From Lineus longissimus (lineage: Eukaryota; Nemertea; Pilidiophora; Heteronemertea; Lineidae), in the NCBI RefSeq assembly GCF_910592395.1, contig NC_088309.1, positions 15,070,599 to 15,130,598 of the forward strand: a stretch of 60,000 nt of DNA, in the 5' to 3' direction. Under the pieces are notes generated by a model. The model worked only from the letters and a program-made list of their open reading frames with translations. It was not told the DNA's origin and did no database searches. A program made the translations under genes and the position numbers. Numbering within the stretch: position 1 is the stretch's first letter; each line of letters begins with the position of its first letter. Shown in pieces: positions 1-10,000 of the stretch.

Positions 1-1104
1 CTCACCTCATGTGGAGGAAAGATGGATAAAGAGCATGGTATTGTGTCATGTAGTGTTAGGTTTGATGTAGGTCCAAGCAATTACAATTTCCCCAAAATGG
101 CCAATTTACAGTACATTCGACCTCTGTGACCTTGAAAAGTAGGTCAAATCAAAGAAGACCCGGGTGACACATTGAATGGTTGTTAGAATTAGATGTACCT
201 ATGATATAAAATTGGTGCCAATCGGGCAAGTCATTACTAGGAATAATGGCATTTTGAAGAATTTAGGATTTGGCCCCCTCCCTGGAGGCCAAACAGCAAA
301 TCAGATCGCACCAAACTTCGGTACCTGAGATCACCTGACCAAGGGGTACATGTGTACTTAATTTGTGATCAATAGTCATTGCAGTTAAGAAACGTGCCAT
401 AGTTACGGCCTGACGGCGAATTTACGCCATTTGACCTCTGTGACCTTGACAAGAAGGTCAAATTAAAAACCTGTGTGACATATACTGTATGGTGGTTAGA
501 TATACCCATGATATCAAATTGGTGGCAATCGGGCAAGAAGTTAAGGAATAATCACATTTTTAAGGTTTTTGGATTTTGCCCCCTGGTGGTCAAGTGGTGA
601 ATCATATTGGACCAAACTTCGGTCCCTGAGATCACCTGACTAAGGGGTAAATGTGTACCAAATTTGGTATCAATAGTCATTGCAGTTTAGAAACGTGCCA
701 TCGTTACATCCTAACGGCCAATTTACACTATTTGACCTCTGTGACCTTGAAAAGGAGGTCAAATCAAAAACCCGGAGGATATATGATGCACCTTTGCTAG
801 AAGTACCTACCATATTTTTTTCAAAATTTCCCGACTAATATTAAGGGAGATATTGCATATTTTCACTTTTAACGTTTGGCCCCCTGGTGGCCAAACCATG
901 AAACGAATCGGACCGAAACTTGGTCTCCAAGGTGTCATTACATAAGGGTACATGTGTACCAAGTTTCAACTCAATAGCTCTAACAGTTACGAAACGTGCC
1001 CTGCTAACGGACGACGACGGACGACGACGACAACGACGACGACGACGACGGTCGACGGACGCCACGGTATGGGATAAGCTCACCTCTGCTAAGAGGTGAG
1101 CTAA
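1..1104 (+). repeat. Array of ~305-bp dispersed repeat units ending in GACGAC tract and hairpin
   Basis: About three diverged units recur with a period near 305 bp. Each has a landmark reading TTGACCTCTGTGACCTTG (about 427 and 731, a variant near 117), a block CCCCCTGGTGGCCA, and 'GAAACGTGCCAT'. The array ends in a GAC/GACG-rich stretch (1008-1060) followed by a short inverted repeat, AGCTCACCT...AGGTGAGCT (1073-1102). The same layout recurs at 14.2-15.5 kb and inverted at 41.4-42.3 kb, so this is a dispersed family with a defined 3' end. The class is unknown. A central tandem array plus terminal hairpin is reminiscent of non-autonomous rolling-circle elements, but no terminal match to the Helentron in this window was seen. 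Confidence 0.75.
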
Positions 1105-1980
1105 AAACTCTGAAATGGTGCCGCAGTATGTTTTGCATTTTTCAACTCTATGTATGTGGGCCTTTCCTATATCATGGCATTCACTTGGAGTATTTTGAAA
1201 ATGAAGCCCGAAATTTGTGGTACCCTTACAATTTCCCCCCAACTTTGAGCCCTGGTTACAAAATTCTCCAGGCGGCCACCAGGTGGCAACTGATTTTCAT
1301 GGAAGTTCAACATCATTATAGACCCCACATACAACAAATGTGGGGTCTATATTGAGATTACTAGGAGAAGGTACTAGGCTTCTGCATTCTTCCCAGGTTA
1401 TATTATGGAGGTAGTCCAGCAAAACTGCTATTTCAACTGAAAAACTGTCACCCCTGTCCCATCAAACTAAACTAAAGATTTTTTCGAAATTCGGATAATT
1501 TTGATGACTTTGAAGCGTTTTTATGCGCCGATTTTCTGATTTGCTTTCAAATCTCCGGCACGATTCTGTCAATCACACGTACATTAGCATAAGCTCCGCC
1601 CCGTAATGGTGACGTCATATCCTCATGCATCATGGCGGCGGTATCTCTTTGCCGAAGTGGGGGATCCCCCGAAGTGGCGAGCTGTCGAGTATTTTGAGCA
1701 AAGAACGACGGTTGAATGTAGGAATAAAATAAAGGAATAGCCTTAAATGCTTATCGATGATCCATCCTGCCCATCTGAAAAGGTTAGGGTGTTGTTTAAA
1801 TGTTATTGAGCGTGTGATTTTGAGAAAGCGTGAGCGTGTTTGTCCGGAAATAGATCATCCGCGAAACGGAATAGACTTCAATCCTCCATACGTGTACTGT
1901 GTGGGCCCGTGGGGGCTATCAAATTTGCTGACAAGCAAATTTCAAATTTCTAGTTTTTATATTCATATCAATCAAATTTA
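1105..1980. other. Intergenic, no gene seen
   Basis: No convincing coding region. It holds a perfect 13-bp-stem hairpin at 1318-1350. Near 1605-1640 there is a CRE-like TGACGTCA followed by ATGGCGGCGG, which resembles a CpG-rich promoter or first exon, but its reading frame closes after about 21 codons. Confidence 0.5.
1318..1350. repeat. Perfect 13-bp stem-loop
   Basis: ATAGACCCCACAT at 1318-1330 pairs perfectly with 1338-1350 around a 7-base loop (ACAACAA). It lies downstream of the Helentron coding region in that element's orientation. It could be a 3'-end hairpin of a rolling-circle element or an unrelated inverted repeat. Confidence 0.6.
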
Positions 1981-2142
1981 GCTTGGCACTTTGAATAGTG
2001 CCCTCATAATATTGCATCAAATGAAACGGCCAGGGGCCATTGTGCTCACCGTAGAAAGCAATCTAGTACTGTTAATTATGTGCGATATGTGAATAGGTGA
2101 TAGGTACCCTGGTAGGCGTACTCATACATATATATGGAATGG

Positions 2143-4071
2143 CTAGTAATAGGACAGGGTGGTATATATTAGTTTATGATCTGACCAATAATTGTCAATG
2201 ACATCGACAAGTTCAATATCATGTGATAAAGCAGTGTTGGTGAAGACTAGGTCTAACGTTGAGTCAAAATCTGTGGTGTTTTTTGTCATGTGCTGTGTGA
2301 AATCAAATCCTTGCAACATATAGGTTTCTAATTTAGCATTGTAGTTTTCAGTATTAGCTATTGACTTCATGTTGAAATCGCCCATGATGAGGTACCTTTC
2401 AGTTGGTTCATATGTTGAGAGGCACTCTTGTAGTCTATAGACCAGGTTTTGAAATGTGCAAGTTGGTGCTGTGTAGATTGCAATGACATGGATGACTGTG
2501 TTGGAGTCTTTTGGATGGATGCAAAGAGATATAGATTCGAAGTTACTGGTGGTAATAAATCGTTTCTCCATTATTCTTATATCATTTTTCACATAAATCA
2601 TTAGACCATGAGGTGGTCTTTGCACAGGGTTGGCAGTATTTTGGTCATTGCGCACAAGCTGGAAATCAGTGATAGAATAGTTCTTGTCGGTATCAGATCG
2701 TTTTAAACGTGTTTCTGCTAATGCAACAATAGATGCAGCGGTTATGTTTGGATCCGGTTTTAAATCATTAAAGTGTGCGTAGACAGATCTAGCATTGTGG
2801 TAGACAATTTTCAGTAGATTTGATGGCTGGTAAGACAGGGCAGTTTGTATTATTTGATGATTTGACCAACTCTGGTCAGCTATGTGCAGTGAGTGGATGT
2901 ACTGGGTATTCAATTGATTGGTGAACACTAAATCTAATTCTGCATGTGGACACTTGTAAACTTTTTTCTTTTTTTTCGTGCTTGTTTCTTCATTTGATTG
3001 ATAGGCGGTGAACATACCATTATCTGATTGTGTAAACAGATGTTCATCCCTTTTGGAATGTTTTGGCAGACCTTTTGTGGTTGGTTCTCCAATATATTGT
3101 TCAAATTGATATCTCTGCATCATGATGGTTTCCAAGTCGTTCTGGTACATGTTGACCATTATCTTGTTTGCTTTCGCTGAATCTGGATCATTAGCTAGTA
3201 CTGGCTTGTCAATGTTATTGAAATTTCCAATGATGAAGAATCTCTCTAATTGTTGGTAGGGCAAAAGGCAAGTATGGAAATTATTGATTAGTTTTGACCA
3301 AGTGGAATTTGGATACACGTTTATGAAAAGGACATAGTATTGTTTACACGAGATAGATTGCGGAGGCTGTAAGTGCAGGAGGATTGTTTCAAAAGTGTCT
3401 GTTCGATCGGTTGTGGTTTCCAAGACAGTAATGTCTTTTTTTATGTATAGCATCAGTCCATGCATTGGTCTCATGATATTGTCTGTCGGTTGGTGATCAT
3501 TACGTACAAGTCTGAAATTTGGTAAGGCATATGTTTCAGTGTGATCAGATTGTTTCAACCGAGAATTTGCAAGTGCAATGACGGACGCTGTTGTGATGGT
3601 TTGATTTTTTTTAATCTCATCAAAATGATCATACACTGATGTAGCATCATTGAAGACAATGGCAAGTTCTTTTCCCTGGTAGACAGGTGTGTAGCACAAG
3701 GAGAGTTTGTTTTTCTGCTTCATTAATCTCATGTACTTGATCACTTTGGCTGATTGCGAAATGGCACTTTCATTGAGGTCAAGGATGTACAGATCATCGA
3801 TGGATCGGACTCGACTTAAAGCAACATAATGTGAATGTTTCATTAAATTTGTTGGTGTTGTTTGCAGTACTTGGTTAGTGTTCATGTTAACCACAAGCTT
3901 TTTGAATGTGCCCCCTTGTGCAGAGTGGACAGTTCTTGCATTGCTGGGTTTCAAGGGAAATTGACTTCTCATAATGGTATGATGTTTTCCCCATAAGAAC
4001 TGACGTTTGACAGCAAATATAGGTGTCCATGATTTGTCGATGTGGTCTGAGTAAAGGGAGCGATTGGTTGC
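2143..4071 (-). CDS. Helentron polyprotein C-terminal part: last helicase motifs and two endonuclease domains
   Basis: In-frame continuation after the TGA at 4072-4074. It starts with the terminal PIF1 helicase motifs (WTPIF, then HSAQGGTF and YVALSRV, about 4010-3800). Two endonuclease/exonuclease/phosphatase-like domains follow in tandem (about 3690-2830 and 2830-2150). The second keeps the expected catalytic signatures: HNARS, ALAETRL, MGDFN, LDLVFTN, WSDHK. The first is clearly its homologue but reads ALANSRL, IGNFN and WSNHQ, so each matching Glu or Asp is Asn; it is probably inactive as a nuclease. If the upstream TGA is not read through, this part could only be made by internal initiation, for example at the ATG at 3972. 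Confidence 0.8.
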   Translation of the reverse strand, partial: ATNRSLYSDHIDKSWTPIFAVKRQFLWGKHHTIMRSQFPLKPSNARTVHSAQGGTFKKLVVNMNTNQVLQTTPTNLMKHSHYVALSRVRSIDDLYILDLNESAISQSAKVIKYMRLMKQKNKLSLCYTPVYQGKELAIVFNDATSVYDHFDEIKKNQTITTASVIALANSRLKQSDHTETYALPNFRLVRNDHQPTDNIMRPMHGLMLYIKKDITVLETTTDRTDTFETILLHLQPPQSISCKQYYVLFINVYPNSTWSKLINNFHTCLLPYQQLERFFIIGNFNNIDKPVLANDPDSAKANKIMVNMYQNDLETIMMQRYQFEQYIGEPTTKGLPKHSKRDEHLFTQSDNGMFTAYQSNEETSTKKKKKVYKCPHAELDLVFTNQLNTQYIHSLHIADQSWSNHQIIQTALSYQPSNLLKIVYHNARSVYAHFNDLKPDPNITAASIVALAETRLKRSDTDKNYSITDFQLVRNDQNTANPVQRPPHGLMIYVKNDIRIMEKRFITTSNFESISLCIHPKDSNTVIHVIAIYTAPTCTFQNLVYRLQECLSTYEPTERYLIMGDFNMKSIANTENYNAKLETYMLQGFDFTQHMTKNTTDFDSTLDLVFTNTALSHDIELVDVIDNYWSDHKLIYTTLSYY

Positions 4072-7000
4072 TCATCTTTGTTGTCCAATCTTTGTTTCTT
4101 CGAATTGAACCCATATAATGGACGGATTTTTAACAATGTCTTTAAATTCAATATATTTTACAATGCAGGATGAGCCATTTACTATGCCGTCTTCTATATC
4201 GGAGTTAATTGTTGTTGAATATGTGAGGGAAACAGCAATGTTGAGTGTCCTTTGGAGGTTTGCAGAGGCTTTGTACGTGTCTTTTGTTTTTAGGCTGTCA
4301 TATATCTTTTGTTTTTGTTTTTCCGAAACATTTGTTATGAGAACATCATGAGCATCAATTGTTACTTTTGTCATAGTTGCTTTATCGAAAAGTTTGTTGT
4401 TATGAGCATCGACTAATCTATTAAGCAAGAATATGTGAGGTACATCTTCAGGATAATTTGGATCATTTTGGGTAATCATACGACTTTTTAATTGAGTCAA
4501 GTCATCTTGGGTTTGTTTTCCTGTTCTTAATCTATTTAGGATGTTGGCGAATGTCATGTCACCTTGTTGCCTCATTATTTGATCAAGTTCGTACACAAAG
4601 AAGTATTCTTGCCAAAAATTACCTGCCAAGTAGGCATTCGGTGCATTTGAATCTTCAAACACATAACTGTCAAAACATGGTTGCAGTTGATACATATCAC
4701 CAATGGCAAGGACATGTATTCCTCCAAATAGGTTCTTGTTGTCTAAAATGTCCGTTAGTCTCTGGTGAATGAAGGAGAACATACCACAGCCAACCATAGA
4801 TATCTCGTCGATGATAAGGACTTTTAAGTGCCTATATTTAGCTCGTAGTGTATTTCGTTTTTCTTGTACCAGGGGTATGTAGTCAGCTTTGAAATTCTTT
4901 TTGAATGGTATACTAAATGCTGAGTGTATTGTAGAGCCTTCGACAACATATGCTGCATATCCACTGGGGGCTATTATTTGTATTCGTAGATCCTCTGGAT
5001 TCTGACCTTCTTCGGAACATAAGTGTCTTAGCATGAATTGATATAGGGCTTTAACAACTTGCGATTTGCCAACTCCTGCCCCGCCTGTTAGGAAAGTACA
5101 CAGTTGATCATCACTGGTCTTCAATCTTTGTACGATATGTGTGAAGAACTCTCTTTGTTTATGGTTCAAAGTTCGAAGCAAATCTTTGTACTGATCATCT
5201 GGCAATCTTTTACCAATCAATTCAACTTTATGACCAGGTGGACGAACAGAAATACCAATGTCTTGGCCAATGTCATAAGTCTTCTGATTATTTGCATGCT
5301 CAGGGTCAAAGAATAAGCATTCGCTACTTTGGATAGTGTGATCAATTTCATCTTGCTCAATGATATCGCCTTCTTCTGCTTGGGCAATAGCCTCTTGTAA
5401 CTCGTCAATGTTCTGTTCATACTGTCTTCGTTTGGCTTCAATAGGTGTAGTTGTTTTCAGGTAGTTGTAATGCTGTTCATAGGTTTCAAAATCCCCCAGC
5501 AAGTTTTTTTCAGATGTCATCCAAGGGTGAAACAGTAATATTCTCTCCCTATAATAAGCTTCAGAATCGTTGTCTTTATTGAATTTGACATATCTGATGA
5601 CCTTAGGTTTATTTCTCTTCGTTATCTTCATGCCACTCTTTGTGACGTAGGATTTTTCTACGTTAAAATCATGGTCCTCATCTATGTTGTGAACATGTTT
5701 TGAAGTCATTTGGTCATCAAGCTCACTGGAATCATCAGAAGGGTAATCATCTACATTGTCTTGAAAGAGATCATCATCATGTTCAGTTTTTGGATATGTA
5801 ATGGTGAAGCATGCCACATAATCAGCAAGGCAATATTTTCGAAGACAAAATGGTCTTTTAGCATAGAGGCCGATGTTTCCAAGAGTCTGTACATCAGTTG
5901 ATTGTGGTGACAATTTCTCTAATTTGTCTCGGTCTTTTAATATAAATGGACGTTCCTCAGGGGTATTGGTATTTATGAAGACCACATCTCGTGAACAGCG
6001 CGTCATTGGCATTTGTAGTACAAGATATGCTGCCTCTTGTGCTCCCGTTTCAACAGAATTGAGAAATTTGTTTCCCATGTGGCGAACAGCTTGTCGGAGT
6101 TCCATCTTGTCTGCCTTTGCTTCTTTGGATGCGGTGTCAAGAAGAGCACTCATTCCTTTCTGGGATTTGCAGGTGTATGCAATGATGTAGACTGCCACAG
6201 CATATCCATCAAGAATGAATTGAATGTCATGGTTAGCTTGCCAGGCACCAAGTAAGTGCTTCATGTATGGATTAATACGGATTTCTGAAGGTTCTCTTTT
6301 TAGGAATACTTTTGGACATTTTAGGGATGACCGAATGCTTTTGATGTACTCATCTTCTGACATGTCTAACTGTGCAAGAAATTCATCAAACGTGAGGACG
6401 ACATCTTTTCCGTCACCCATTTCATTCAAAGTCTCATTAATTCTGGTGAAATTTGCCTTGTATTTTTTCAGAAGTTCTTCATCGATATCTGGATCAAGTT
6501 GTTCCAGAATTCTTGTCCTTCTCATTGGTGGCATTGGATATCCAAATCTGCACACTGGATGCTTACCTTTTCTGCATGTCTTTGAATGTTTGTGATATTG
6601 CAATGCAAGGAATGGTTTATCAGATTCACTGACATTTGCTGATACGCTAATTACAGAATCAATGTAGTTCACAACTTCTTCTTCAGAGGCTGAGCCATAC
6701 TTTGGTGCACCTTCTATCCATAGAGCAATATGTACATGTGGACTACCTCTATTCTGAAATTCCACCCTATAAAAGCTATCATTAATTTCACCGCCCAGTG
6801 GGTAATGTGGTCCTTTCAAAACAATTTTCATGAATTGCTGAAATCTATGATCGAAATATCTAGCACAGGTTACAGGATCAGCACTAAGCAGTCGGCTTCT
6901 TGTTTGCCAGTTAAACTGCTCTATTTGTTCATCAGTATATTCTACTTTGTCAATCAACAAGCCGAGTGTCTTAAGGAGTGGTGACCATCTTGTATCAGCA

Positions 7001-10000
7001 GCTGACAAAGACATGAACAGAGTTGGTATTCCGAGTTGTCGTATCATAGCAAAAACTTCTTTTTTCTTGTTTTCGAGGTAGGGTGGGGAATTCCGTATGG
7101 TTCTGAATATATAATAGCCCTCATCCAAGCGAACAATATTATCTCGAACATTGCTGTTTAACACATCTTCGGCTGTGTAAGCTTTTCCTTTGCTTTTGCA
7201 ACGCCGTACAGCTAACTTCACTTTATCAGATATTTGTTTGATTTGTATTTTCTTCAATTTAAAGAAAAGATTAGGAATATTCTGGGAAACTCGGCGATCT
7301 ACGGATCTCAATTCATATTTGCTGATATCACTATAGTGCACTGGTATGTCATTTTCAGATCTACCATTTCCACAAAATATTGTTGGGAATGAAAGGTATT
7401 CTGCATTACTATCTTGAAATATGCTTAGTGGTCTTTGGCCTTCTCCAGGGGCAAATATGAATTCCTGAGGTTCAGCAACTTCCGGAGCATCGAGCATTGT
7501 GTCCATGTTGCCAGATGTTTTTTCTGTTTCGTCGACTTCACTGAAATGATCGCTATCATCATCGGTGTCATTATCATTAGTTTTATCCTCTGTATTTGAG
7601 GCAATGTGAATGTCAAAATGAGGTGTACTATTTTGACGGTTTCTTTTCAGTTGGGACGTGCTTGGCACAGGTGAAGAAGCTGTTGGGTCAGCACTAAAAA
7701 ATATATCTTTGCCGTTTTCCGTGATCATCTCAAAATTGACAATACCATCTTCATCCTGTTTCAATAACTGTGAAGTGCTTGGGCGAGGCTCTGATCCTGC
7801 TGTGTCAACAAATTCTGACATGGCTCCAGAGTGTTGCTGGTGTAAAGATTCCTTCCAAGTGTTGTGGTCATTGATAGTGATATCTTTGTAAAGAGGACCA
7901 TTGTCTTTTAACCACTTCAGAGCGTTAAGTACTTTAGTAGGTCTGATATTTTCAATAAATTCATTGGTTTTGTATTGCATTCGCCTTTTGAGTTTTACTG
8001 GCACGGTTTCCATATCGGATAAATTTCTAGGTAGAGACCTAACTGTTTTTGACACATCTACTGGGACATTGACCACATTGCCTCTCACCATCTTCTGACC
8101 ACCAACTGGAAGTTCTCTCATTTGCATGAACGGAATGCGTAATGATATAAGTCTTTCTTCCAACTGGTACAATTCCAGTTCTTGTGGTTTGTCTTTTACT
8201 TTGAAGCCAACATTGTTTGCAATTGACAATTTTGGGATTTTCCCTTTACTGACGGAATCTCGGCAAGTTCGGCAGATCCATTCTTTGTTGTCAACAGATA
8301 TATATTCAGTCTTACATTGTGCCAACAAATCTTGTTGTGCCGTTGATACACTAGCTCTTTTGATATCAATGACAGAATCTTTAAACCACGTTTGATGACA
8401 ACACGTGCAAACATAAAGGGGACCAATTTTAATTTTTTGATGAAATTTGTCTATGCATTTGTCAAGGTTGGAACCATACTCATTTTTTTGTCGTAATGTT
8501 TTTTCTACAGACTGGTAATTGGCGTTTGCTCTAGATATCTTTTTCTGCATTCTATTGGATAGCATTTCTTGGTGCCTATATTCTCGATCACTTGACCGCT
8601 TAAATCGTTTTCTTTCTCTTTCAATTTCTTGGAATTCCTCAGCACATCTGTATTTCTTTTTTCTCGATAAATCATTATTTTGTTCAATGGAATATATTCT
8701 TGGATCGCTACGACTTTTTTGTTTGTTTCTTCGTTCTTTGACTTTTACTTCATGATTTTGCCGAACATGTTGCTTACTTTTTAATTCTTTGATTTTATAA
8801 TCTGGATCAGTGCGCAGTTTCCGTTTGCTTGGTGTTCCTCTTTTATTTTCCCTAATTTTATAGTCTGGATCAGCACGAACCCGCTGCTTATTTTTGACCT
8901 CCTTGGCTTTATAATCTGGATCAGCACGATCTCGTCGCTTACTTCTGACCTCTTTGGCTTTATAATCTGGATCAGCACGATCTCGTCGCTTACTTTTGAC
9001 CTCCTTGGCTTTATAATCTGGATTAGCACGATCTCGTCGCTTACTTTTGACCTCCTTGGCTTTATAGTTTGGATCAGCTCGCAGTTTCTGTTTGCTTGAT
9101 GTTCCTCTTTCATTTTCCCTAATTCGATAGTCTGGGTCGGCACGATCTCGTCGCTTACTTTTGACCTCTTTGGCTTTATAATCTGGATCAGCACGAGCTT
9201 GTTGCTTACTTTTGACCTCCTTGGCTTTATAATCTGGATCAGCACGAACTTGTTGCTTACTTTTGACGTCCTTGGCTTTATAATCTGGATCAGCACGAAC
9301 CAGTTGCTTACTTTTGACTTCCTTGGCTTTATAATCTGGATTAGTACGTTTCTGACGTATGTAGGCCCTCATTTTCGCTTTCTTCCTTTCATGTTTTTCG
9401 TTCTGATCCATGAAATATGTCGCAAGATGATCTAACAGTGGTTTCTGACAATTTGATGATAATCTTTCTTTGGTTGAAGTGGCACTATGCGAAGCATTTA
9501 TGGAGGGAGTCGTGATGTCATTCGGATAGACTATTGTCTCAGACATGCATTCATTTTCTGAAATTGCTGTATGTGCAGGTGTCTTCAAAATATTTGGTTG
9601 GGTTATTTTCTTATCATCAGAATGGTTAATTTTTTCATCTTTTTTTCTAATCTTTTTTGGAACAGTGGTTGATGAAGGTTCAGTGATATTTCTGGTGCGT
9701 ACTGGTAAGCTTAAATGGAGTGGATCATGTTGTCTATTCAGTGCTAATCGAAAGGCTTTTGGTGTGAGGATACTAACTTTGAAGAAAGTCACTTCAAAAA
9801 TAAGTTGATGCAAATCATTGGCGTATTTGTTTATATAACACTGAAGTTGAGAGTCATCACCAAAGCTTAACAATACTGATGTTCCATCAGGAACTTGGTT
9901 ACCATGCTTGTCTCTGCTATGAGAGTCAAAGAGATAATAAGCATTTTCATGAAACATCACTGCAAATGCATCGTATCCAATAATCAAGATTGCTCCAGTG

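Noticed and set aside
841-1242. 133-codon minus-strand frame
   Set aside because: It crosses the GAC-rich tract and repeat units; the Arg runs come from the microsatellite.
3969-4151. Apparent double frameshift in the Helentron helicase
   Set aside because: Short open frames on a second phase suggested two indels. Reading the original phase through 4072-3972 gives the conserved helicase sequence (WTPIF, MRSQFPL), so there is just one stop codon.
8781-9296. 171-codon minus-strand frame of IQIIKPRRSK-type repeats
   Set aside because: It is the second frame of the 51-bp coding repeat in the Helentron gene; open only because the repeat unit lacks stops in that frame.
8786-9352. CRISPR-like regular repeats
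   Set aside because: Units are contiguous without unique spacers and encode protein in a eukaryotic transposon.
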